This document shows, piece by piece, positions 1-9,770 of a DNA stretch of 64,000 bases (its first letter is position 1; each line of letters starts with the position of its first letter). Location of the stretch: NCBI GenBank assembly GCA_020852815.1, contig JADZAN010000024.1, positions 248,001-312,000 of the forward strand. The letters are read 5' to 3'. This DNA is from Gemmatimonadaceae bacterium. GTDB taxonomy: Bacteria > Gemmatimonadota > Gemmatimonadetes > Gemmatimonadales > Gemmatimonadaceae. A program made the position numbers and the translations under genes. The notes below the pieces were generated by a model. It worked only from the letters and a program-made list of their open reading frames with translations, was not told where the DNA came from and made no database searches.

Positions 1-1552
<1,552 letters not shown>

Positions 1553-1691
1553 GGAGCCGAACGGTGACAGCGACGGACCGGCTCATCGCGCTCGGGCGAG
1601 CGCCGCTACCAGGGAGTATCGGCATCGCGCCCGCGAAAGCACGCCCCGCAGGCGCAGAACTTCGGGTTAGGACAAACCAACCCGTGCTGCG

Positions 1692-2972
1692 CTACGACGC
1701 TGGCGCCAGGAGGTCAACCAGCGACAGCGCGATCACCTGTGTGGCCCGCATCAACTCGTCGATGTCGCACCACTCGTCGGGTTGGTGCGACAGCTCGAGT
1801 CGCCCCGGGCCGTAGGCCACGCACTGCTCGATCCCGCCAATGCGCGTCACGTGCTTGTGGTCGTACGTCCCGGGCGAGGCAACGATCGCGGCCTCGCGCC
1901 CCACCGCATCGGCAATCCCCCGCTGGAGCGACGCCACCAGCGGCGACCCCGCCGGGGTGCGCACCGGGTGCACCACCATCAGGTCGCGCATGCTGAAGCG
2001 CGCCTCGGGGATGCGGCGCTGCACCTCGGCCAGGAGGTCGGTGACCTCGCCGCGCACCTGCTCGAACGGCTCCTCCTCCAGGAAGCGCCGGTCGAAGATC
2101 GCGCTGCAGCTATCGGCCACGCACGGCGACTGCACGACGTGCCCCGCCTGCCCGCCGGTGATGCTGTTGATGTTGAGGGTGGCGTGCCGGGCGCCGGCGG
2201 GGACGACCGGCATCGCGGTGATGCGTGCGGCGAGCGAGGGCTGCAGGCGCGCGGCCATGTCGTGCAGGAGTTCCCCCATGTGCTCGATGGCGTTGGCCCC
2301 CAGGAAGGGCATGCTCCCGTGCGCGATGCGCCCCTGCGCGACCACTTCGAACCAGTACACGCCGCGATGCCCGATGCAGATGCGGTCCACCTCCAGCGGC
2401 TCGGGGATGATGACGTGGTCCACCGTCGCCGAGGTGAGGCGCCCCGCCTGCGCCAGATGCGCGGCCCCCGCCCAGCCGCCGCTCTCCTCGTCGACGGTCC
2501 CGCTGATCTCGACGGTCCCCAGGAGCTCCACGCCGGCACGCCGCACACACTCGGCGGCCAGCACCGCGGCAGCGATCCCGCTCTTCATGTCGCTGGCGCC
2601 GCGACCGTACAGGCGTCCGTCGATCACCTCGCCCCCGAAGGGATCGCGCGTCCACCCCTCCCCAACCGGAACCACGTCGATGTGGCCGTTCAGATGCACG
2701 CACGGACGGTCGTGCACCCCGCGCTTGCGCCCCACCACGTTCACCCGCGGATGAAGGGTGGTGTGCTCCGGCCGACCGGTGGCGGTGTAGTACTCGATGG
2801 AGAAACCCAGACGCCGCAGTGTGTCGCCAAGGAACTGCGCGCACTCCTCGTACCGCTCACCCGGCGGGTTCACCGTTGGGATGCGGATGAGGTCCTGGGT
2901 GAGGGCGACGATCTCGTCGCGCGCCGCTTCCACGGCTCGCAGCACCGAGTCCCGCGCGGTAGGTTTGCCCAT
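1692..2972 (-). CDS. M20 family metallopeptidase/deacylase (ArgE/DapE-like)
   Basis: Predicted cytosolic zinc hydrolase of the acetylornithine deacetylase / succinyl-diaminopimelate desuccinylase family, cleaving an acyl or peptide amide. The 426-residue length is normal. Metal and catalytic motifs are complete: HxD in NGHIDVVP (His97, Asp99), Asp128 in GRGASDMKSG, the Glu pair in TVDEESGG (162-163), and a late His near the C terminus in ELSHQPDEW. The dimerisation lid domain sits around residues 200-320. ATG 2972 (MGKPTARDS) is chosen because the open frame further upstream has no family similarity. It is transcribed away from the P1 peptidase at 3112 with a 139-bp shared control region, suggesting a peptide or amide catabolic locus. 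The exact substrate cannot be read from sequence. Confidence 0.9.
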   Translation of the reverse strand: MGKPTARDSVLRAVEAARDEIVALTQDLIRIPTVNPPGERYEECAQFLGDTLRRLGFSIEYYTATGRPEHTTLHPRVNVVGRKRGVHDRPCVHLNGHIDVVPVGEGWTRDPFGGEVIDGRLYGRGASDMKSGIAAAVLAAECVRRAGVELLGTVEISGTVDEESGGWAGAAHLAQAGRLTSATVDHVIIPEPLEVDRICIGHRGVYWFEVVAQGRIAHGSMPFLGANAIEHMGELLHDMAARLQPSLAARITAMPVVPAGARHATLNINSITGGQAGHVVQSPCVADSCSAIFDRRFLEEEPFEQVRGEVTDLLAEVQRRIPEARFSMRDLMVVHPVRTPAGSPLVASLQRGIADAVGREAAIVASPGTYDHKHVTRIGGIEQCVAYGPGRLELSHQPDEWCDIDELMRATQVIALSLVDLLAPAS

Positions 2973-3111
2973 CGAACTCGAAGCCGTGGGAAGCCGGGGA
3001 GTGACTGGCGCAGCGAGCGCCAACGCCTGGCGCACGATGCCAGCGACTGGCGCCACATGCGCCGGAGGGATGATGCGCACGTTACCATCTCCGGGACAAC
3101 ACACGAAGCGG

Positions 3112-4221
3112 ATGACGGGCCACGTGCGCGTGCGCCGGGCGACGACGTGCGTGCTCGGGGCGGGGTTCCTCGCGCTGAGCGCCTGCGCCCCCGCGCTTCC
3201 GGCGCAGGGTGGGGCAGCGCCGCCTCCAGTACCCAGGTCGTCCACAGGCGGTGGGCTCACCGCCGTCACCGGGCTCAAGGTGGGGCACTTCACCCTGGCC
3301 GAGCGCCCCACGGGATGCACGGTCATCCTCGCCGAGCAGGGGGCGGTGGCCGGCGTCGACGTGCGCGGCTCCGCGCCGGGGACGCGCGAGACCGACCTCC
3401 TCGACCCGGTGAACATGGTCCCGGCGGTGCACGGGATCCTCCTCACCGGCGGGAGCGCCTTCGGCCTCGACGCGGCCGGTGGAGTGATGCGCTACCTGGA
3501 GGAGCACGGCGTGGGCTTCGACACGCGCGTGGCGCGCGTCCCCATCGTCCCCGGCGCGGTCATCTTCGACCTCGGTGTGGGCGACGCCAAGGTGCGCCCC
3601 GGCGCCGATTGCGGCTACCGCGCGGCGAGCGCCGCCACTCCGGGGCCGGTGGAGGAGGGGAACGTGGGGGCGGGTGCGGGCGCCACGGTGGGGAAGCTCC
3701 TTGGTGGCGCGCGCGCCATGAAGGGCGGCGTCGGCACGGCCGCCATCACGCTCAAGGATGGGCTCACCGTCTCGGCGATCGTCGTGGTGAATGCGGTGGG
3801 CGACGTGATTGATCCTTCGACCGGCGCCGTGGTGGCCGGTGTGCGCACCGCCGACGGGAAGGGGTTGGCCGACGCGCGGGCGCTGATCCGTGCGGGTGCC
3901 ACGCGTCCGTCGGCGCGTGTGGGGGAGAACACGACCATTGGTGTCGTGGCCACGAACGCCGCGCTCACCAAGGCGCAGGCCAGGAAGGTGGCGCAGATGG
4001 CGCAGGACGGTATGGCGCGCGCCATCTCTCCCGCGCACACGATGGGGGACGGCGACACGATCTTTGCCATGGCCACGGGTGAGCGGGCCGAGGCGGCCGA
4101 CGTGACGACGATTGGCGCCCTGGCCGCCGACGTGCTGGCCGAGGCGATCGTGCGGGCCGTGCGCGAGGCGCGGGGGATTGACGGCTATCCCGCGGCGCGC
4201 GACCTGGCGCCGGCGCGTTAG
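3112..4221 (+). CDS. P1 family peptidase (DmpA/S58-like), predicted lipoprotein
   Basis: Peptidase of the S58/P1 (DmpA-BapA) group, self-processing N-terminal-nucleophile aminopeptidases. The 369-residue protein starts at ATG 3112 with a basic n-region, a hydrophobic stretch and a lipobox (LSAC, Cys25), so it is probably anchored outside the cytoplasmic membrane. Family hallmarks are GILLTGGSAFGLDAA (108-122), EGNVGAGAGATVGK (182-195) and AMKGGVGTA (202-210). The last surrounds the site where DmpA-type enzymes cleave themselves; Thr209 is the likely nucleophile region here (inference). The gene ends in the octamer CGTTAGGC and is followed after 17 bp by a sodium symporter gene, so the two are probably co-transcribed and handle released amino acids or peptides. 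Confidence 0.88.
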   Translation: MTGHVRVRRATTCVLGAGFLALSACAPALPAQGGAAPPPVPRSSTGGGLTAVTGLKVGHFTLAERPTGCTVILAEQGAVAGVDVRGSAPGTRETDLLDPVNMVPAVHGILLTGGSAFGLDAAGGVMRYLEEHGVGFDTRVARVPIVPGAVIFDLGVGDAKVRPGADCGYRAASAATPGPVEEGNVGAGAGATVGKLLGGARAMKGGVGTAAITLKDGLTVSAIVVVNAVGDVIDPSTGAVVAGVRTADGKGLADARALIRAGATRPSARVGENTTIGVVATNAALTKAQARKVAQMAQDGMARAISPAHTMGDGDTIFAMATGERAEAADVTTIGALAADVLAEAIVRAVREARGIDGYPAARDLAPAR

Positions 4222-4238
4222 GCAGCCGCGCCGCGCGC

Positions 4239-5672
4239 GTGACGACGCAGCTCGCCCTCCTGCTCGGCTACTCGGCGCTGATGATCGCGCTGGGGGCGTA
4301 CATTGGGCGACGCGTGCGCAGCACCGAGGGGTTCTTCGTCGCCGGGCGCTCGTTAGGCCCGGGGCTGCTGTTCGCCACGCTGCTGGCCGCCAACATCGGC
4401 GCCGGCTCCACCGTGGGGGCGGCCGGGCTTGGCTATCGCGACGGGCTGGCGGCGTGGTGGTGGGTGGGGGCGGCCGGCATCGGGTCGTTGGTGCAGGCGT
4501 TCTGGGTGGGGCCGTGGATGCGGCGCGAGGCGGAGCGGCGCGGGCTCAAGACCGTCGGCGACTATCTCGAGCAGCGCTACTCCACCAGCGTGCGGCTCAT
4601 CGCCACCGTGCTGCTCTGGTTCGGGACCGTGGCGATACTGGCGGGGCAACTGATCGCGATGTCCACGCTTCTCACCGTTGTGGTGGGGATGCCGAAGTGG
4701 GTGGGGTGCGTGCTGGGCGGGGTGGTGGTGACGGCGTACTTCACCGCCGGGGGGCTCTTGTCGAGCGCCTGGGTGAACGTCTTGCAACTGACGGTGAAGA
4801 TGGTGGGGTTTGCCATTGCCCTTCCCTTGGCGCTGGCGCATGCCGGCGGGTGGAGCGGGGTGGTGGCGGCGGTCGATGCGGGGACGGCGGCCGCCCCCCC
4901 GCCCGGCGCCGGCTACTGGTCGCTCTGGCAGAACGGCGGTTCGGGGTGGCAGTACCTGGCGCTGCTGGGCCCCGCCTTCGTCATCTCGCCCGGGCTCCTG
5001 CAGAAGATCTTTGGTGCGCGCGACGATCGTGCGGTGCGGCTGGGGACGGGGTTGAATGCTGCGGCGTTGCTCGCCTTTTCGTGCGTCCCCCCGATCATGG
5101 GGATCATCGCGCGGGCCACGCACCCCGCGCTCGCCTCCGAACAACTCGCCCTCCCGACCCTCCTGATGTACGATGTTCCTGTGGCGGTGGGGACGCTGGG
5201 GCTGGCGGCGCTCTTCTCGGCCGAGGTGAGCACCGCCGACGCCATCCTGTTCATGCTTGCCACGTCGTTGTCGCAGGATCTGTATCGCCGCTTCGTGCGG
5301 CCGCAGGCGAGCGATGCGCAGGTGTTGCGCGTGGCGCGCCTGGCGGCGATGGCCGGGGGAGTGCTGGGGATCGCGCTGGCGCTGGTGGCGCAGACCATCA
5401 TCGGGACGCTGTCGTTCTTCTACAGTGTGCTGGGGGTGTGCCTGTTTGTCCCGGTGCTGGCCGGGTTGTTCGTGCGGCGTTTTGCAGCTGCCGAAGCGGT
5501 GGCGGCGACTATTGGCGGGATGCTGGTCATGCTCTCGCTGCAGCTCACGGTAGGGGGGCGGGGTGTTGGCGGCGTCACGCCCGCGCTGGCGGGGGTGGTG
5601 ACGTCGGTGGTCGTGGCGGCGCTCGCGCACCTGGCGTTGCGCCGTCCGGCGGGCCCACAACAGCAAGGGTGA
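4239..5672 (+). CDS. sodium:solute symporter (SSS family)
   Basis: Inner-membrane sodium-coupled importer of the SSS/LeuT-fold family. The 477 residues contain about 13 hydrophobic helices, and the N terminus has the family pattern of a helix, a short basic loop (RRVRSTEGFFVAGRSLG) and glycine-rich TM2 (AANIGAGSTVGAAGLG). The start is GTG 4239, with no strong Shine-Dalgarno, as expected for a gene close behind its neighbour. Just four bases separate its stop codon from the SDR start at 5677, so gene order suggests P1 peptidase, symporter and SDR form one operon. Substrate specificity (sugar, amino acid, carboxylate) cannot be assigned. Confidence 0.88.
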   Translation: MTTQLALLLGYSALMIALGAYIGRRVRSTEGFFVAGRSLGPGLLFATLLAANIGAGSTVGAAGLGYRDGLAAWWWVGAAGIGSLVQAFWVGPWMRREAERRGLKTVGDYLEQRYSTSVRLIATVLLWFGTVAILAGQLIAMSTLLTVVVGMPKWVGCVLGGVVVTAYFTAGGLLSSAWVNVLQLTVKMVGFAIALPLALAHAGGWSGVVAAVDAGTAAAPPPGAGYWSLWQNGGSGWQYLALLGPAFVISPGLLQKIFGARDDRAVRLGTGLNAAALLAFSCVPPIMGIIARATHPALASEQLALPTLLMYDVPVAVGTLGLAALFSAEVSTADAILFMLATSLSQDLYRRFVRPQASDAQVLRVARLAAMAGGVLGIALALVAQTIIGTLSFFYSVLGVCLFVPVLAGLFVRRFAAAEAVAATIGGMLVMLSLQLTVGGRGVGGVTPALAGVVTSVVVAALAHLALRRPAGPQQQG

Positions 5673-5676
5673 ACGG

Positions 5677-6471
5677 ATGAACGACAGGTTCTCGTTAGGC
5701 GAGCGCGGGATCGCCATCGTGGGCGCGGGCTCCGGGATCGGCGAGGCGGTGGCGCGGGCCTGTGCACGACAGGGGGCGCGCGTGGCGTGTCTGGACATCA
5801 AGTGCGATGCCGCGGAGCGTGTGGCGGCGTCGCTCCTGGAGCAGCATCGCGAGGCGTACGCCGAGGGGCTCGACATCACCGACCCGGTGGCGACGCACGC
5901 GGCGCTCGATGCGGCCAAGGAGAAGCTGGGGCGACTCGATCACGTCGTGTGCACCCCCGCCATCAACGTGCGCAAGCCGATTCTGCAGTACACCGAGGAG
6001 GAGTTGGACCGCGTGGTGCGCGTGAACGTGAAGGGGAACTTCAACGTGTTGCAGGCGGCGGGGCGCATCCTCACGGCACAGGGGCACGGGAGCATCGTCC
6101 TCTTCTCGTCCATCCGTTCGCAGGTGGTCGAGCCCGGGCAGGCCGTGTATGCGGCGACCAAGGCGGCCATCGTGCAAATGGTGCGCACCGCGGCGGCCGA
6201 GTTCGCGCCCCGGGGGGTGCGGGTGAACGCGATTGGTCCCGGCGTGGTGGAGACGCCGCTCACCGCCCCCATCAAGGCGAACGCCGACTGGTATGGCGCG
6301 TATGCCGCCAAGAATGCGCTGCAGCGCTGGGCGTCGCCGGAGGAGATGGCGTGGCCGACCGTCTTCCTGCTCTCGGATGCCGCCAGCTACATCACCGGCA
6401 CCGTCCTGTTTGTCGATGGCGGGTGGCTGGCGGTGGACGGGCGCTTCTCGCCGCCGGGAATGGGGGAATAG
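5677..6471 (+). CDS. SDR family NAD(P)-dependent oxidoreductase
   Basis: Classical short-chain dehydrogenase of 264 residues. The dinucleotide-binding motif is GAGSGIGEA (16-24); the first residue of the usual TGxxxGIG is replaced by Val. Catalytic residues are present: Asn117 in VNVKGN, Ser144/145 in LFSSIRS, Tyr158 and Lys162 in YAATK. The C-terminal ITGTVLFVDGGW motif is also typical. An Asp at the end of strand beta-2 (CLDIK) suggests NAD preference. It follows the symporter by four bases, so it probably oxidises the imported compound or a product. A sugar or sugar-acid pathway (as in non-phosphorylative L-fucose/L-rhamnose oxidation) is possible but unproven. Confidence 0.9.
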   Translation: MNDRFSLGERGIAIVGAGSGIGEAVARACARQGARVACLDIKCDAAERVAASLLEQHREAYAEGLDITDPVATHAALDAAKEKLGRLDHVVCTPAINVRKPILQYTEEELDRVVRVNVKGNFNVLQAAGRILTAQGHGSIVLFSSIRSQVVEPGQAVYAATKAAIVQMVRTAAAEFAPRGVRVNAIGPGVVETPLTAPIKANADWYGAYAAKNALQRWASPEEMAWPTVFLLSDAASYITGTVLFVDGGWLAVDGRFSPPGMGE

Positions 6472-7015
6472 CGAACGCGATTCGTGGCGTTGCTTCTGGC
6501 GGTGGTCCTGCAGGCGGGGAGACCGCGCATGCTCATGGCACAGGCGGTGACATCGGCGCTCACCGGGATTGCACTCCCCGAGGGGATGAAGCTCGATGAT
6601 CGAGCGTTTCGAGGGGAGGACCGACACGTATCGCATGCGGTTCGAGGGGGGTGCAGGGGGGCGGCTGCTGCATCTGACGGACAAGACTTCGCCGGGGGTG
6701 TACCATCTGGGGGTGAGTCGATGCGTACCGGTGAAGCGCGCGCGTAGGAGGGGTCTCCGCGCGTCGCCAATCGATGCGGGCAGTGCACAGGTGCGCGGCC
6801 GCAGACCCGCGACTCGCGCCTGCGACTGCGGGGCCCAGGGCCGCACATGACGGGGCGTCAACTGCCGATGCGAAGGGACACCCGCGGGCGCACGGAGCGC
6901 AGCCGCATGCGTGGAAGCGCCAGCCACCGCAATCTCACGCTTGACACGCGCTTCACATCGCTGCGTCTTTGCGTCTGCGCAAGCGCGCACGATCGCCCCG
7001 CACTTCCGGACGCAC
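6472..7015 (+). pseudogene. non-coding or decayed stretch with a possible broken small exported gene
   Basis: No intact gene fits this 544-bp gap. From GTG 6484 a frame begins like a signal peptide (hydrophobic ALLLAVVLQAG, then an MAQA-like cleavage region) and continues to about 6600. Another frame, from about 6596 to 6720, reads more like protein (RFEGRTDTYRMRFEGG, then LLHLTDKTSPGVYHL). Together they look like one frameshifted remnant, but I recognise no family. The rest (6750-7015) shows no coding pattern and should contain the control region of the aldo/keto reductase gene. Confidence 0.3.
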
Positions 7016-8479
7016 ATGACCTCGACTGTCGATCGCTGCCAGTTGGCCCCCGGCCTCACCATCGCCCGCACCATCACCGGGCTCTGGCAGATTGCCGACA
7101 TGGAGCGCGACGGGCGCACGATCGACCTGACGGCGACGGCGCAGGCCATGGCGCCGTACGTCGATGCCGGCTTCACGACCTTCGACATGGCCGACCACTA
7201 CGGCTCCGCCGAGTTGGTCTCGGGAATCTATCGCGCGCAGGTGGCGCCCGGCGCCGAGGTGCAGCTCTTCACCAAGTGGGTTCCCAGGCCGGGCCCGGTG
7301 ACGCGCGCCGACGTGCGCGCGGCCGTGGAGCGCGCGTGCGAGCGGCTGCAAGGGCGAACCATCGACCTGATGCAGTTCCATGCGTGGACCTTCGCCGACC
7401 CGCGCTGGCTCGATGCCCTCTTCTTCCTCGACGAGTTGCGATGCGAGGGGCTCATCCGCCACCTCGGCCTCACCAACTTCGACACCGCGCATCTGCGCAT
7501 CTGCCTGACGAGTGGGATCCCGGTTGTCTCCAACCAGGTCTCGTTCTCCCTCGTCGACCGGCGCGCGGCGGGGAAGATGGCGGCGCTCTGCCAGGCGCAC
7601 GGGGTGAAGCTCCTCGGCTACGGGACCGTGCAGGGGGGTTTCCTCTCCGAGCGCTGGTTAGGCAAGCCCGAGCCCAACTGGGAACAGCTGGAGACGTGGT
7701 CGCAGATGAAGTACGGGCGATTCATCCGCACGGCGGGCGGATGGGCGCCGTTCCAGCGTCTACTGGCGACGTTGGATGGCATCGCACGGCGGCACGGTGT
7801 GTCGATCGCCAACGTGGCGTCGCGCTGGGTGCTGGAGCAGCCGGCGGTGGGCGGGGTGATCATTGGCGCGCGGCTGGGCGCCAGCGCGCACGTCGACGAC
7901 AACCTGCGCCTCTTCTCGTTCTCGCTGAGCGCAGAGGACTTGGCGGAGATCGAGGGCGCGACGCGGGCGATGACCATGATCCCCGGCGACTGCGGCGACG
8001 AGTATCGCAGGGCGCCGTATCTCACCGCATCGGGCGACCTCTCGCACCATCTCGAGGAGTTCCCGTCGCCGTACGAGGTAGTGTCCGGCGCCGACGGGCG
8101 GCGCTCCTGTGTGAGCGGGACGACGTGGGAGACGAGGTTCGGCTACTCGCGCGCCGTGCGACGTGGCGACCGTATCGTGGTGTCGGGGACCACCGCATCT
8201 CACGGCGACCGCCTCATTGGCGGGATCGACGCCGCGGCGCAGGCGCACTTCGTGATCGACAAGGTCGAGGGGGCGCTGCGTTCGCTTGGCGCGCGGCTCG
8301 ACGATGTTGTGCGCACGCGCGTGTTTGTCTCGCGCATGGAGCACTGGGAGGCGGTGGCGGCCGCGCATGGGGAGCGATTCGCGGCGATACGGCCGGCGAA
8401 CACGCTGGTGCGCGCGGAGCTGGTGGGGGAGGAGTTCCTGGTGGAGATGGAAGCGGACGCGATTGTGGGGGAGGGGTGA
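7016..8479 (+). CDS. aldo/keto reductase fused to a C-terminal RidA/YjgF-like domain
   Basis: Two-domain cytosolic protein of 487 residues. Residues ~15-335 form an aldo/keto reductase barrel with the catalytic tetrad visible: Asp57 and Tyr62 (FDMADHYG), Lys87 (LFTKW) and His122 (MQFHAW). Residues ~355-487 form a Rid (YjgF/YER057c/UK114) domain. Its C-terminal signature reads PANTLVRAEL ... FLVEMEADA. The arginine that binds the substrate carboxylate in RidA deaminases (PAR-T/S context) is replaced by Asn462, with an Arg four residues later at 466. The Rid part is therefore probably not a canonical imine deaminase (inference). The start is ATG 7016. GTG of the next gene overlaps its stop. It may act on a reactive intermediate produced by the reductase or the upstream SDR. 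Confidence 0.85.
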   Translation: MTSTVDRCQLAPGLTIARTITGLWQIADMERDGRTIDLTATAQAMAPYVDAGFTTFDMADHYGSAELVSGIYRAQVAPGAEVQLFTKWVPRPGPVTRADVRAAVERACERLQGRTIDLMQFHAWTFADPRWLDALFFLDELRCEGLIRHLGLTNFDTAHLRICLTSGIPVVSNQVSFSLVDRRAAGKMAALCQAHGVKLLGYGTVQGGFLSERWLGKPEPNWEQLETWSQMKYGRFIRTAGGWAPFQRLLATLDGIARRHGVSIANVASRWVLEQPAVGGVIIGARLGASAHVDDNLRLFSFSLSAEDLAEIEGATRAMTMIPGDCGDEYRRAPYLTASGDLSHHLEEFPSPYEVVSGADGRRSCVSGTTWETRFGYSRAVRRGDRIVVSGTTASHGDRLIGGIDAAAQAHFVIDKVEGALRSLGARLDDVVRTRVFVSRMEHWEAVAAAHGERFAAIRPANTLVRAELVGEEFLVEMEADAIVGEG

Positions 8480-9105
8480 ATCGGGTGTGCGGGGTGCTGC
8501 GTGTGGCGACGTTCGTTGTCGCCTGGCTCGCGTCGGTGCCGCCCGGTCGCGTGCAGGCGCAGGCGCAGGTGCCGGCGCGGGCGCAAGCGCCGGCGCAATC
8601 ACACGCGCTACCGAAGCCGCCAGCCGCAACGACGCCGGACTCGGCGCGACGCGCGCGCATCGTCCGCGTGGCGCGCGACATCATCCGCACGGCGCGGTTT
8701 GCCGCGCTCATCACGCAGAGCGGCACCGCCACCGCTTCGTCGGCGCGCACCATCGACCCCGCCCCTCCCGACTCGGCGATGATGATCCGGTTCGTGACCA
8801 ACCCCAAGTCGCGCAAGGTTCGCGAGATCGCGCGCGATGCGCGCGTGACGCTGTACTACTTCGATGCCAGGGGGATGCGTTACGCGACGCTTCATGGCGT
8901 TGCGCGCGAGGTGCGCGACCCGGCGCGGAAGGCCGCACTGTGGTACGCCGAGTGGACGCCGTTCTACCCGCTGCGGGAGCGCGGGGCGGCGTTGTACGAG
9001 ATGGTGCCGCGCCGGCTGGAGGTGGTGAGCGAGGCGGACAGCGTGGTGGGGGATCCGGTGACGTGGGGGGTGCCGGGGGTGGGGTTTCGGGCGGCGAAGT
9101 ACTGA
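8476..9105 (+). CDS. exported pyridoxamine 5'-phosphate oxidase-like (PPOX/FMN-binding fold) protein
   Basis: Predicted flavin-reductase-like split-barrel protein of 209 residues, resembling general stress protein 26 / pyridoxamine 5'-phosphate oxidase-like families (motif MIRFVTNPKSRKVREI, then VTLYYFD ... YATLHGVAREV). Unlike most of the family it begins with a signal-peptide-like segment (CGVLRVATFVVAWLASV) followed by a low-complexity Ala/Gln/Pro linker (about residues 28-50), so it is probably exported. GTG 8476 overlaps the TGA of the aldo/keto reductase gene, implying translational coupling. The cofactor and substrate are unknown. Confidence 0.75.
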   Translation: MNRVCGVLRVATFVVAWLASVPPGRVQAQAQVPARAQAPAQSHALPKPPAATTPDSARRARIVRVARDIIRTARFAALITQSGTATASSARTIDPAPPDSAMMIRFVTNPKSRKVREIARDARVTLYYFDARGMRYATLHGVAREVRDPARKAALWYAEWTPFYPLRERGAALYEMVPRRLEVVSEADSVVGDPVTWGVPGVGFRAAKY

Positions 9106-9300
9106 TCCTCAGCTACGCGTCAGCGCGAGCGAGCCGAGCTGGCGTAGGACGAAACGAGTTTCGACTGATCAATCGCGATGAACGTGAACGGGGATATCGC
9201 GCTCGATGGCTTGTGGACTGCACGCCCTACGCACACTGCGCAGGGATCACATGGAATCCCGTCGGCGCTTTGGCCAAGGTGACACGAGGACGGCCGGAAT

Positions 9301-9752
9301 GTGCGAATGGACGTGGTCGGCGCATCGCTTGTAGGAATGGTCGAGTTCGTCGGCCGCACGGAGATTCGGTGGCGCATGTGCTACTGCACTTTCCCGTTTC
9401 CGGGCACCGTTTCGCGCCACTTGCGGCGCGGGCGGCCGAGTGCGCAGGTGAGCACCAGAGGTTTAGTGAGTTCATCGAACGCGTGTTCGAGAAGCAAGAT
9501 TCTCTGGGCCTGAAACCGTGGAGCGAGTTCGCGTCGGAGAGCGGAATACGAGATACAGCGGTATTCGCTCAATGCATGCGCAGCAAGGATCCTCTTCCCG
9601 CTCTCGATCGAGGCGCTCGAATCGGCCGCGCGCTAGGTGTACAAGGCACGCCAACAGTGATCATCAACGGATGGCAGTTCCGAGGAGTGCCACCCGACAC
9701 GCTCTTCGAAAGGATCGTGCGAGACCTCTTGGCAGGCAGGGCTCCATTCTGA
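9301..9752 (+). pseudogene. broken DsbA/thioredoxin-like gene lacking its CxxC
   Basis: The 3' part (about 9360-9752) reads as the C-terminal half of a DsbA-like Thioredoxin_4 domain: HVLLHFPVSGHRFA, an AAECAGEHQRFSEF helix, then the cis-Pro region GVQGTPTVIINGWQF. A second frame just upstream (9335-9350) gives GMVEFVG, resembling the first strand of the same fold. Between them only ~20 bp remain where about 25 codons with the redox CPxC should be, and the frames differ. This is best explained by a deletion plus frameshift. The 9106-9300 stretch before it shows nothing recognisable. A non-canonical start far upstream could rescue only a domain without active site. Confidence 0.55.
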
Positions 9753-9770
9753 GCGCGCATTTGAGGACGT

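Noticed and set aside
1782-3812. Very long open frames antisense to or out of phase with the M20 and P1 peptidase genes
   Set aside because: They are shadow frames caused by GC-rich third codon positions. They show Arg/Ala/Gly/Pro bias and no domain pattern, while the opposite-strand or alternative-frame proteins have complete catalytic motifs.
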